From a virus: a stretch of 25,994 nucleotides of DNA. Both the position numbers and the translations under genes were made by a program. The notes under the pieces were generated by a model. It saw only the letters and a list, made by a program, of their open reading frames with translations. It was not told where the DNA came from and did not search any database. Positions 6,548 to 13,387 of the stretch are shown one piece after another (the first letter of the stretch is position 1; every line of letters begins with the position of its first letter). The stretch covers positions 1 to 25,994 of the IMG/VR virus record IMGVR_UViG_3300025894_000058, one strand, 5' to 3'.

Positions 6548-6579
6548 AAGCCTCCCTGCGAAAGCAGGGAGGCTTTTTT
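6548..6579 (+). terminator. Strong Rho-independent terminator
   Basis: A perfect 12-bp stem, AAGCCTCCCTGC (6548-6559) and GCAGGGAGGCTT (6564-6575), is capped by a stable GAAA tetraloop and followed by T6 and GTGTCT. It insulates the gene at 6242 from the head module. Confidence 0.95.
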
Positions 6580-6611
6580 GTGTCTGCATATTGACAGCGA
6601 GTCTCTCTTTA

Positions 6612-6854
6612 ATGGCAGCTACTACTACTACAGCGCAGCTTATCGCGATCCGCGACAAGATGCTTATCGCTATAAATAAACTAGCGGAGGACGGAATCAC
6701 ATCCTACAGCATAGGAGACCAGACTTTCTCCCTGGCTGACGTAGGCAGCTTAATCGACCAGGTCGAAAAGCTCGACAGACTGATCGCGCTTAAGGACCGA
6801 ACCCTGGGAGCTAGAGGACAGAACAGAATATCGATCCGTAACTTTAATGGCTAA
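6612..6854 (+). CDS. gpW-like head-tail joining protein, 80 aa
   Basis: Small helical protein that in lambda (gpW, 68 aa) completes the filled head by binding below the portal. It fits by size, position between terL and portal, and pattern: an N-terminal helix (AQLIAIRDKMLIAINKLAED), a short beta-like hairpin (SYSIGDQTFSLADV), then a helix (LIDQVEKLDRLIALKDR). The ATG at 6612 is preferred over the upstream TTG at 6591, because it starts MAATTTT like the other Thr-run genes and is preceded by CTTTA, as is the portal start. It overlaps the portal ORF by 8 bp. It lies 37 nt after the terminator, with TTGACA at 6591 but no good -10. Confidence 0.75.
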   Translation: MAATTTTAQLIAIRDKMLIAINKLAEDGITSYSIGDQTFSLADVGSLIDQVEKLDRLIALKDRTLGARGQNRISIRNFNG

Positions 6855-8505
6855 CAAAACTAAAAAACCGAGCAGAGTATCCTTCGCGATAAAGCAATTC
6901 GTCCGAGCCTTTCAAGGCTATGACGCTGTCAGTAATACTCGATACAGAGCATCCAGGGGGAATACTCCCATCCGATCTGAGGAGGTCGAGCTTAATCAAT
7001 ACGATCGAGATCGACTGATCTCGACCTGTCTGGAGTTCCGTAGGAATAACCCTGTGGTCGCTTCTTTATCCAGGCTGCGTAAGGCAGACATCGTAGGCAG
7101 GGGAGTAATCCCGCAGCCTGCGACTGGAGACGACGAGACAGACTCTAGCATCCTGGAAGCCTGGAGCAAGTTCGCAGAGTCCCCAGAGGCGACGGGAACT
7201 ATGGATATGCGCGAGATGCAACAGCAGATGATCGACTCGCTGCTGTTCTACGGAGACTGCGGTCTGATCGTAGGTAAGGACCAGGTTCAATTTATTGACG
7301 GCTCCAGGATCGGAAACCCTGGCGGCTCCGTTACATCTAACGAGGAGTCGAGCTTTCAGAACGGAGTAGAGATCGATAGGATCGGAAAGCCTGTCTCTTA
7401 CTCTGTAGGTAATCGCGTATCTGGAACCCTAAGAGACATCCAGCTAATCCCAGCTCGAGACTTTATTCCATTCCTGCGCAGAGTCAGACCGACTCAGTAT
7501 CGAGGCGTCCCAGAACTGGCTCCTGTTATTAACACTCTGCAGGACTGCGACGAATACGATCGAGTCGAAATGATGGCGGCTAAGGTAAGCGCGTCTCTAG
7601 CGGTCGCAGTAAAGCGAGAGAACTCTTACGAGTTCGAACTGCAGAATCGAATGGATGGCGGCGAGCAGGACGCTCTAGGCAATCTAGAGGAGTTCCAGCC
7701 AGGACGTTTTCACTACCTAGAACCAGGAGAGGACATTAGCGTTATCGGAGCGAACGGGCGTCCGAACGTAGACGGGATCCAATGGGTAAGCTATCTCCTG
7801 CGTAAAGTAGGAAGCGCAGTAGGAATCCCGCTCGAGTTCCTGTTAATGGAGATCGGAGGAAGCTCCTTCTCTGCGAGCCAGGGGGTCGTCCTTCAATACC
7901 AGCAGACAGTCGAGAGCTATCAGTCGGATCTGATCCGAGTGATGAGTAGGCTCTATCGTCGCTGGTTATCTCAGCAAATCGCAGCAGGTAATATAAATGT
8001 CTCGGCTGCAGCTAATCCCTTCGCGGTCCGATGGCAGCGTCCAGCCTTTCGCTGGATCAATAAGTCTGCGCAAGTTAAAGCGGACATGGAATACTTCAGA
8101 GCGGGAGCCATGTCTCTCGATGACATCACTGCTCCCTTCGGATATACTGCGGAGGAGGTAATGACTCGGAAGGCACAGAACATCGTCCAGGCTAAGAAGA
8201 TCGCTAAGGAGAATAACCTGGGATCCTGGTATGATCTAGTAAATTTCTACAATACAAGCGCGAGCGCGAACTTCTCAGAGCTTACCACGCAGGAGCAGTT
8301 TAAGTCACAGAGAGAAGGAGCAGAGGAGAGCGAGGTCGTCGTAGAGCCTCTCATAACTAAGATCGGAGTCGGAGGAGTCCAAGCCATAGGCGATCTCCTA
8401 AAGAGCCTAGGAGAAGGACTGATCGACGTAGAGCAGGTAGTTACTATGCTTACCTCGATCTTCGGATTATCAGAAGAGCAGGCGAGAAAAATAGCCAATG
8501 GATAA
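6847..8505 (+). CDS. Portal protein (lambda gpB-type)
   Basis: Forms the dodecameric ring at one capsid vertex through which DNA enters and leaves. At 552 aa it matches the lambda portal family (gpB 533 aa). Recognisable parts are the N-terminal region with YDRDRLISTCLEFRRNNPVV, the wing region with RDFIPFLRRVRPTQYRGVPE, and the C-terminal stem and crown segment GGSSFSASQGVVLQYQQTVE followed by the helix with YRRWLSQQI. The start overlaps the gpW-like gene and the end overlaps the protease gene by 8 bp, so the three are translationally linked. No Shine-Dalgarno site is present. The C-terminal 80 residues are helical and acidic, as usual. Confidence 0.93.
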   Translation: MANKTKKPSRVSFAIKQFVRAFQGYDAVSNTRYRASRGNTPIRSEEVELNQYDRDRLISTCLEFRRNNPVVASLSRLRKADIVGRGVIPQPATGDDETDSSILEAWSKFAESPEATGTMDMREMQQQMIDSLLFYGDCGLIVGKDQVQFIDGSRIGNPGGSVTSNEESSFQNGVEIDRIGKPVSYSVGNRVSGTLRDIQLIPARDFIPFLRRVRPTQYRGVPELAPVINTLQDCDEYDRVEMMAAKVSASLAVAVKRENSYEFELQNRMDGGEQDALGNLEEFQPGRFHYLEPGEDISVIGANGRPNVDGIQWVSYLLRKVGSAVGIPLEFLLMEIGGSSFSASQGVVLQYQQTVESYQSDLIRVMSRLYRRWLSQQIAAGNINVSAAANPFAVRWQRPAFRWINKSAQVKADMEYFRAGAMSLDDITAPFGYTAEEVMTRKAQNIVQAKKIAKENNLGSWYDLVNFYNTSASANFSELTTQEQFKSQREGAEESEVVVEPLITKIGVGGVQAIGDLLKSLGEGLIDVEQVVTMLTSIFGLSEEQARKIANG

Positions 8506-10042
8506 GAGCTATAACGACTATCCAGAGGCAGCGTCTAATAACGCGAAGCGAGCTTTAAAATATAAGGACGAGAATCCCGATAACAAATGCGGGACTCCCG
8601 TCGGATGGGCGAGAGCTAACCAATTAGCGAAGCGCGAGAAGATCAGCCGCGATACGATCGCTCGTATGGCGTCATTTAAGCGACATCAAAAGAGCAAGGA
8701 CGTTCCCTACTCGGAAGGCTGCGGCGGTCTAATGTGGGACGCCTGGGGAGGCTCTGCTGGAGTTAATTGGGCGTCCTCAAAACTCAAACAAATTGACAAG
8801 GAGCAGAACAGTATGTCGAAACAATTTGCATTCGGAGCAGCAGCTCTTAGCGAGACCCAGGTTAATAAGGAGCAAGGGACCATGTCCTCTGTCGCTCTAA
8901 TCTCTATCGGTCCAGCTCTAGGACACGGGCTATATATTGACAGTAAATCTCTCGAGATGATCGAGGACGAACTAGACGGAGTTCGCTTGCCTGCTTACAT
9001 TACGCACCAGGGAGCGATCTTCGAGGATCGACTCACTCGCGAGATCGGTCTATTCGATAACTTTCGCATCGAAGGAGATCGCCTCCTAGGAGACTTCCAG
9101 GCTTTCGAATCCTTCATGGAGGACGAGTCTAAAAAATACAATCGTCTATTCGAACTCGCGGAGAAGATGCCAGAGAGATTCGGTCTCTCGATCGTGTTCT
9201 CCGCTAACGCAGCCTGGGCGACCGAGAGCGGAGACGTAGAAACAGCAGAGAAACCAGACGACGCTCTATTCGATTATCCATCTATTCGCGTAGAGGAGGT
9301 CTCGAGCGCAGACTTTGTAGATACTCCAGCCGCAAATGATCGCGGTCTATTTTCTAAAATTGACACTAAACCCACTAATAAGATGACTAAAGCAGAACTC
9401 ATAGAACTAAACAAAGACCTAGAGGAGAAGAATAAATCTCTCGCTCTAAGCGTAACTGAAGCCGAAGCTCTAGTAGAAGAGTTGCAAATCAGCTTTGAAG
9501 ATAAAGCCTCTCTCGTAGAAGAAGAGATCGAAGACGCAGAGGAATCTGTAGAAGATGCAGAAGAATCTGTAGAAGATGCAGAAGAATCTGTAGAAGATGC
9601 AGAAGGTGCAGAAGATGTAGTCGCAGAAGAATCCGAAGAGGAAGAGATGCGCGAAAGCAAAACTCTTCCAGATGTTCGTCCCATGGAGGAGCAGATCGAA
9701 GAACTCGAAAAAGACATCGCCTCTAAGCTCGAAGAGATCGAGGAATTAAAGTCGAAGCTCGAAGAGAAAGACGAAGATCTATCCGAGAAAGGCGAAGAGC
9801 TAGAAACAAAAGAGGAGGAGATGCAGACTAAACTTTCTGAGATGTCCTCTGAAATCGCAACACTTAAGAAACTTATCGAAGGATCTGATCTGATCGACGC
9901 TCCTGCGGGAGACGAAGTCTACGAGCCTGGCAAATCTAGCCGAGCTAAAGTTATCTCCGAGTTCGCAAAAGAAAACAATATCTCAGAGTTCGCAGCGACC
10001 CTTCGCCTCGGCAAAGATCGTCCAGAAATCTTCAAGCTCTAA
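8498..10042 (+). CDS. Capsid maturation protease fused to N-terminal accessory domain and C-terminal scaffold
   Basis: Three parts in one 514-aa product. Residues 1-98 are a phage domain (YNDYPEAASNNAKRAL, then GTPVGWARANQLAKRE and RMASFKRHQ) known in other phages ahead of prohead proteases. Residues 130-285 look like a herpes/HK97-fold prohead protease: His170 in ITHQG, the likely catalytic Ser231 in FGLSI, and VDTPAAN at 274-280, the conserved family end. Residues 296-514 are acidic coiled coil, as expected of a scaffold, with three copies of a 7-residue acidic repeat. This parallels lambda gpC/Nu3. Internal ATGs at 8813, 8882 and 9383 are in frame. Codon use turns towards GAA/AAA in the scaffold part. 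It overlaps the portal gene by 8 bp. Protease residues are assigned by pattern only. Confidence 0.88.
   Translation: MDKSYNDYPEAASNNAKRALKYKDENPDNKCGTPVGWARANQLAKREKISRDTIARMASFKRHQKSKDVPYSEGCGGLMWDAWGGSAGVNWASSKLKQIDKEQNSMSKQFAFGAAALSETQVNKEQGTMSSVALISIGPALGHGLYIDSKSLEMIEDELDGVRLPAYITHQGAIFEDRLTREIGLFDNFRIEGDRLLGDFQAFESFMEDESKKYNRLFELAEKMPERFGLSIVFSANAAWATESGDVETAEKPDDALFDYPSIRVEEVSSADFVDTPAANDRGLFSKIDTKPTNKMTKAELIELNKDLEEKNKSLALSVTEAEALVEELQISFEDKASLVEEEIEDAEESVEDAEESVEDAEESVEDAEGAEDVVAEESEEEEMRESKTLPDVRPMEEQIEELEKDIASKLEEIEELKSKLEEKDEDLSEKGEELETKEEEMQTKLSEMSSEIATLKKLIEGSDLIDAPAGDEVYEPGKSSRAKVISEFAKENNISEFAATLRLGKDRPEIFKL
8798..8884 (+). promoter_or_regulatory. Two internal start sites with ideal Shine-Dalgarno spacing
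   Basis: AAGGAG at 8798-8803 lies 9 nt before an in-frame ATG at 8813 (M106), and AAGGAG at 8867-8872 lies 9 nt before an in-frame ATG at 8882 (M129). Both precede the protease domain and follow the N-terminal domain. They are stronger by sequence than almost any gene start in the window, so they may make separate protease chains. AAGGAG also encodes Lys-Glu in KEQ, so chance is possible. Confidence 0.4.
9383..10042 (+). CDS. Possible independent scaffold product (Nu3-like internal start)
   Basis: An in-frame ATG at 9383 (M296 of the fusion) falls exactly at the junction between the protease end (VDTPAAN, RGLFSKID) and the coiled-coil scaffold. It is preceded by the A-rich leader CACTAATAAG, similar to the leaders of other highly expressed genes here. 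Lambda Nu3 scaffold is made the same way, from a start inside gene C. The 219-aa product would be acidic, coiled coil and in excess over protease. Only the geometry and leader support it. Confidence 0.4.
   Translation: MTKAELIELNKDLEEKNKSLALSVTEAEALVEELQISFEDKASLVEEEIEDAEESVEDAEESVEDAEESVEDAEGAEDVVAEESEEEEMRESKTLPDVRPMEEQIEELEKDIASKLEEIEELKSKLEEKDEDLSEKGEELETKEEEMQTKLSEMSSEIATLKKLIEGSDLIDAPAGDEVYEPGKSSRAKVISEFAKENNISEFAATLRLGKDRPEIFKL
9530..9604 (+). repeat. 21-bp tandem repeat in the scaffold region
   Basis: Three full units of 21 bp (9530-9550, 9551-9571, 9572-9592) and a partial fourth (9593-9604). The second and third are identical and the first differs at two positions. Each encodes EDAEESV. 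Being in frame, copy number could change without breaking the protein. Confidence 0.9.
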
Positions 10043-10061
10043 TCACTAAATTATAATTATC

Positions 10062-10430
10062 ATGTCAGTAACAACTGTAAAAAACAATACCCGCACTTTC
10101 GTAGCAGGCGAGGCACTAGATGCCTATATGCTTGTCGATATTGAGTCTGACGGCTCAGTAACTAAAGCTTCGGAAACTAGCGTCGCCACTCAAATCGGCT
10201 ACACTATCGCTCCTGTCGCTTCTGGCGAAGCAGCTACAATCTCTCTCGTCGTTGGTGGTGGCACTAGCTACGCAATCGCAGACGGCGCAGTCGCTATCGG
10301 ACAAGTCATTTACTCTGCGGCTGGAGGTAAAGTCTCCGCTACTGGAGTCGGTGCGCAACGAATCGGACTCGCTGTTTCTGCAGCAACTGCAGATGGCGAC
10401 GTTATCGAAGTTATCGCATACCCTAACTAA
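10062..10430 (+). CDS. Capsid decoration protein 1 (DUF2190-like), 122 aa
   Basis: Small Gly/Ala/Ser-rich beta protein expected to stabilise the expanded capsid from outside, as lambda gpD does. Sequence style (alternating beta strands, repeated GD/G-V-I-Y turns, FVAGEALDAY near the start, ATADGDVIEV at the end) fits the DUF2190 or decoration group, and it sits just before the major capsid gene as in lambda (D before E). It is a paralogue of the next gene, same length and about 60% identical by hand count. Codon bias is strong, and an A/T-rich leader replaces the Shine-Dalgarno site, consistent with high expression. Confidence 0.75.
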   Translation: MSVTTVKNNTRTFVAGEALDAYMLVDIESDGSVTKASETSVATQIGYTIAPVASGEAATISLVVGGGTSYAIADGAVAIGQVIYSAAGGKVSATGVGAQRIGLAVSAATADGDVIEVIAYPN

Positions 10431-10447
10431 TCTAAACTAAAATCATT

Positions 10448-10816
10448 ATGTCAGCAACTACTGTTCAAAATAACTCCCGCACTTTCGTAGCAGGTGAAGC
10501 ACTCGCTGCCTATCTGCTCGTAAAAGTCGAATCAGACGGAACCGTCATAAAAGCTACTGCTGCAGCAGCAGAGCCTAAAGTCGGATTCACCATCGCTCCA
10601 GTCGCTTCTGGCGAGGCAGCTACTATCTCTCTAACGCATGGCGGCGGCACAAGCTACGGCACAGCAGCAGAAGCTCTATCTATCGGTGACATCGTCTACG
10701 GCGATGCTGCTGGCAAGTTGAGCGCATCTGGCTCTAGCGGTGATAAGATCGGCATTACTCTAACAGCAGCGACTGCGGACGGCGACGTCATCGAAGTCAC
10801 TCCAATCCATTCCTAA
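10448..10816 (+). CDS. Capsid decoration protein 2 (DUF2190-like paralogue), 122 aa
   Basis: Aligns without gaps to the preceding gene. The blocks RTFVAGEAL, TIAPVASGEAATISL, GGGTSY and AATADGDVIEV are identical. Differences cluster in loops (residues 37-45, 63-64, 70-78 and 91-104) and in the last five residues, which suggests divergence of exposed surface while the fold is kept. The two may form mixed or separate trimers on the capsid, inferred from lambda gpD. The 17-bp gap between the genes holds an A/T-rich leader ending TCATT-ATG. Tandem duplication is the simplest origin. Confidence 0.75.
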   Translation: MSATTVQNNSRTFVAGEALAAYLLVKVESDGTVIKATAAAAEPKVGFTIAPVASGEAATISLTHGGGTSYGTAAEALSIGDIVYGDAAGKLSASGSSGDKIGITLTAATADGDVIEVTPIHS

Positions 10817-10846
10817 TCAATCATAATCAATTAGAATTAAATAATC

Positions 10847-11767
10847 ATGAGCTTATATACTTCAGCTACATTTAATCCAGTCCTCTCAGAGGCACTTAAC
10901 AAGATCGGCGAGAACAAATTCGTCGGAACTCAGATCCTTCCTGTTCGCGATGTCGCGACTAAGACAGGTCAGTATCCTGTATTCGGCGACGACCAGTTCG
11001 ATCTTAACGCATCGGTAGCTCGCGCTGCTGGTTCTGCATTCGCTCGTCGCGACTTCGCTTACGGGCAGCAAGACTACTCCTGCCAGCAATACGCTCTCGA
11101 GGGTCTGCTTCCAGACGAAGATCTTACTAAAGCAAGCGACGACGGCGTATCCGATTCGGCAGCAGCTATCGCTCAGAAGCTTCAGCGCGATATCATGGTA
11201 GGTCATGAGCTTCGCGTCGCAGCAGCTATCAATGGCGCAGCGTTTAACGCGACTGCTCAAACAGGCGGCGCGATGTCTGACTCGTTAGTAGCAAAGCCAA
11301 TTAGCTCGATCCAGAACGCAGTAGAGCGTCTCAACGGAAACGGCTTCTATGATAGCCTCGCTCTTATTATCGAGACTTCTCTCTTTAACGAGATGATTAA
11401 CACTCTCGACGTTCGCGAGATCTTTAACGGAAATGGTCAATACACCAATCGCCAGGTCATCCTCGACGCTCTCGGTGTTAATCAAATCATCCTCTGCCCA
11501 ACTCGCTACAACAGCGCAGCAAAGGGTAAGGCAGCAGCTCGCACTAAGATCTGGTCCGACTCGACTTACTTCGTAGGTCAAGTAGGCGGCGGCGACTTCG
11601 CTAACGGCGGCTTCGGTCGGACTCTCGCTTACACTCCAGACGGAGGCGTATTCAGCGCAGAGTCTTATCGCGACGAGCCTATTAAGAGCGATGTCCTGCG
11701 CGTCTTCAATAGCGTAGACGAGGCGATCATTAACACCAACGCCTGCGAAAAGATTACAGCAGCGTAG
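10847..11767 (+). CDS. Major capsid protein (HK97 fold, gpE-like)
   Basis: The shell-forming protein. At 306 aa it is shorter than lambda gpE (341 aa) but in range for HK97-fold capsids. It follows protease/scaffold and decoration genes and is followed by a strong terminator. Typical parts are an N-terminal arm (FNPVLSEALNKIGENKFVGT), a middle helix with DSAAAIAQKLQRDIMVGHEL corresponding to the spine helix, a segment rich in N/G with TLDVREIFNGNGQYTN, and a final P-domain strand. It ends AESYRDEPIKSDVLRVFNSV, similar to other capsid proteins of this group. Strong codon bias and an A/T-rich leader with no Shine-Dalgarno site suggest very high expression. Confidence 0.88.
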   Translation: MSLYTSATFNPVLSEALNKIGENKFVGTQILPVRDVATKTGQYPVFGDDQFDLNASVARAAGSAFARRDFAYGQQDYSCQQYALEGLLPDEDLTKASDDGVSDSAAAIAQKLQRDIMVGHELRVAAAINGAAFNATAQTGGAMSDSLVAKPISSIQNAVERLNGNGFYDSLALIIETSLFNEMINTLDVREIFNGNGQYTNRQVILDALGVNQIILCPTRYNSAAKGKAAARTKIWSDSTYFVGQVGGGDFANGGFGRTLAYTPDGGVFSAESYRDEPIKSDVLRVFNSVDEAIINTNACEKITAA

Positions 11768-11791
11768 TTTTTCTCCTACCTCTAAACTTCG

Positions 11792-11822
11792 AAGCCTCTC
11801 CTTTAACCAGGAGAGGCTTTTT
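11792..11822 (+). terminator. Terminator after the major capsid gene
   Basis: An 11-bp stem, AAGCCTCTCCT (11792-11802) and AGGAGAGGCTT (11809-11819), with loop TTAACC, is followed by T5 and CGTGTTT. It ends the head operon at its most abundant product. Confidence 0.93.
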
Positions 11823-11829
11823 CGTGTTT

Positions 11830-11945
11830 AAAAAAAAGTGATAAAATAGTGAAAATAACTATTGACGTCCTATATTTCGTAGTTCTTTATCTGTCATATC
11901 GGAGCGATTCACGCCTCGAACTTAACACGACAAAAAAAACACGAC
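11830..11945 (+). promoter_or_regulatory. Repeat-family promoter and leader, copy 3
   Basis: An A-tract with GTGA repeats (11831-11853) is followed by TTGACG (11862-11867), an 18-bp spacer and TTTATC (11886-11891). The core TCGTAGTTCTTTATCTGTCA is nearly identical to copy 1. The leader stem-loop at 11900-11918 has one mismatched pair. The A-rich leader ends AAACACGAC-ATG. The unit starts 7 nt after the T run of the capsid terminator. Confidence 0.75.
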
Positions 11946-12221
11946 ATGATAAACACATATATAGATTCTTATAAAGACGGTCAGCACTTCGTAGCGGCTT
12001 ATTTTAACGAAGGTCATTTTACTACTACAGTAGCGAATCATCAAACATTCGACTCTTACGATGCAGCAGAATCTTTCGAGGCGAAAGTTCGTCGATTCGA
12101 TCCTACATTAGATCAGCTAGCAGGCAGCGATCTTTGGACAGTTACTTCGGTAGCAGAATCTTACGAGCTACAGTGTGATCGCCATGCAGTAGGATCTCTC
12201 GATATGGATCGCGAATTTTAA
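11946..12221 (+). CDS. Hypothetical protein, 91 aa, promoter-terminator cassette
   Basis: Not recognised. The start is set by the conserved leader. The protein has a beta-rich start (NTYIDSYKDGQHFVAAYFNE) and then a helix (SYDAAESFEAKVRRFDP), an alpha-beta pattern like small phage regulatory or inhibitor proteins. It is acidic overall, without a membrane segment or a Cys pair. It lacks the Thr-run start of the other cassette genes (MINTY instead). It stands alone between the capsid terminator and its own terminator, interrupting head and tail genes. Such a position means it can be gained or lost without harming assembly, and suggests timing different from the structural operon. Confidence 0.65.
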   Translation: MINTYIDSYKDGQHFVAAYFNEGHFTTTVANHQTFDSYDAAESFEAKVRRFDPTLDQLAGSDLWTVTSVAESYELQCDRHAVGSLDMDREF

Positions 12222-12234
12222 TCAGTAGTTAAGC

Positions 12235-12250
12235 GATGCTGGGGAGCATC
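12235..12250 (+). other. Small hairpin between stop codon and terminator
   Basis: GATGCT (12235-12240) and AGCATC (12245-12250) pair around a GGGG loop, 14 nt after the stop of the gene at 11946 and 12 nt before the terminator stem. It may protect the 3' end of the short mRNA. There is no T run, so it is not itself a terminator. Confidence 0.4.
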
Positions 12251-12262
12251 ACAAAAAGTTAA

Positions 12263-12291
12263 AAGCCTCCCGCGAAAGCAGGAGGCTTTTT
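12263..12291 (+). terminator. Terminator of the single-gene cassette
   Basis: AAGCCTCC (12263-12270) pairs with GGAGGCTT (12281-12288). A C/A mismatch follows, then a 2-bp GC stem closed by GAAA. T5 and CGTGTTT follow. The design resembles the terminator at 6548 with one altered pair. Confidence 0.9.
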
Positions 12292-12317
12292 CGTGTTTAC
12301 ATGGAGGCTATTAGTAA

Positions 12318-12638
12318 ATGAGCCTAACAGATTTGATATCAGATAATCTAAAGTTCGCGATTGCGCAGATAAACGTCTCGCTAACTTCTCTCCCTGGTAA
12401 CGGAGAAACTTACTCTGCGAACAAGCAGGACGCAGAGTCGAGCTTCGACATCTACGAGGACGGACGCGAGGAGATGATCGACACTAAGTTCTACCTGGCT
12501 CGAGCAGATTACTCTATCCTCCCGTCAAAGGGAATGATCTTAACGGACGGGACTACTAACTACAAAGTAGTATCGGTCCACGACGACTGCGTCGGAGTCA
12601 CTAGACGACTCGACTGCGCGTCTCAATTCCAGAGATAA
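12318..12638 (+). CDS. Head-tail stopper/joining protein (lambda FII-like), 106 aa
   Basis: Expected to sit below the connector and receive the tail. Length (lambda gpFII is 117 aa) and order (after the major capsid gene, before the tail terminator) fit. The C-terminal half is characteristic: a strand with FYLARADYSILPSKGMIL, then GTTNYKVVSVHDD, and the ending VTRRLDCASQF, a pattern I associate with FII-type attachment proteins. The N-terminal helix (LTDLISDNLKFAIAQIN) may contact the connector. It ends 3 nt before the next gene, so the two are co-translated. It must be transcribed by readthrough of the terminator at 12263 or from an unseen promoter. Confidence 0.7.
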   Translation: MSLTDLISDNLKFAIAQINVSLTSLPGNGETYSANKQDAESSFDIYEDGREEMIDTKFYLARADYSILPSKGMILTDGTTNYKVVSVHDDCVGVTRRLDCASQFQR

Positions 12639-12641
12639 CCC

Positions 12642-13385
12642 ATGAACGCTTTCGACTTCGAAACTAACATCGAGGAGACCTCGATAGACTTCCTCTCCCA
12701 GGCGACGGGTCTCTCTGTAAATTCTTTCTATGCTTCCCTGGGGCAGGATTCGTTTGTGTCTCCTCGGATCTCGGTCCGTTGCGACGTCCAGGGATCCCAG
12801 GATCCTCCTACTAAAATCGATAACGGCGACATAGAGTATACTCAATACAGCGCGAACTTTACTATAGCGATCGTATCAGACGCGAGCATCGACGCTACAC
12901 AGGTAGACCACAGAGCCTACAGGATAGCAGCCCGAAAGGCTATGCTGCTCGGCTCGGCTAACTGGAGCGGAGCGGACATCTCAGCTAATGGAGCTGGAAC
13001 CTCTGCAGTAAATGCAGGTTTTTACGTAACAGGCGTCCTTAACGGTAAGGACGAATATAGAAGCGTTAATGGAGTCGGCAGTAAGAAGGTCCAGATCCGA
13101 TGGTCTGGGACGGAATGGAATATAATCCTAGAGGATAACGGATCCTCTAAGTCTTTCTACAGCTCCACAGAGGACACTCTAACTCCAGATCTAGTCACGA
13201 CCTGGACGATCGACGAGGACGGAGCCTCTCCCGCTCCTGCGTTTACTACAGGCTGGGACGCTCTACCCTACTACCAGGTAAAATACATGAAGCCGTCTGG
13301 GACGGACTTCGAGGTAGACGGAGACCTGGCAGTATCGACTCTGACTTACGAGATCCAGTTTACGATTAATCCAGACCAGTTCTAA
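12642..13385 (+). CDS. Tail terminator-like protein with inserted beta domain, 247 aa
   Basis: Caps the tail tube and joins it to the head. Residues 1-116 (helix at the start, then YTQYSANFTIAIVSD and a helix with RAYRIAARKAMLL) and residues 204-247 (YYQVKYMKPSGTDF and STLTYEIQFTI) together look like a gpU/tail terminator fold. Between them, residues about 117-203 form an extra module with GFYVTGVLNGKDEYR, W158 in GTEWNIIL, FYSS, and W188 before GASPAPAF. I recall this module from other environmental phage and bacterial surface proteins. Without the insert the protein would be about 160 aa, close to lambda gpU (131 aa). The extra domain probably lies on the virion surface at the neck. The function is assigned by order and pattern. 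Confidence 0.65.
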   Translation: MNAFDFETNIEETSIDFLSQATGLSVNSFYASLGQDSFVSPRISVRCDVQGSQDPPTKIDNGDIEYTQYSANFTIAIVSDASIDATQVDHRAYRIAARKAMLLGSANWSGADISANGAGTSAVNAGFYVTGVLNGKDEYRSVNGVGSKKVQIRWSGTEWNIILEDNGSSKSFYSSTEDTLTPDLVTTWTIDEDGASPAPAFTTGWDALPYYQVKYMKPSGTDFEVDGDLAVSTLTYEIQFTINPDQF

Positions 13386-13387
13386 AA

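Noticed and set aside
9274-9717. 147-aa minus-strand Ser-rich repeat protein
   Set aside because: Antisense of the acidic 21-bp repeats in the scaffold gene; the repeats explain the regularity.
10252-10440. 62-aa + strand frame inside the decoration gene
   Set aside because: Overlaps in another frame a gene with clear paralogue and codon bias; Ser/Leu-rich shadow.
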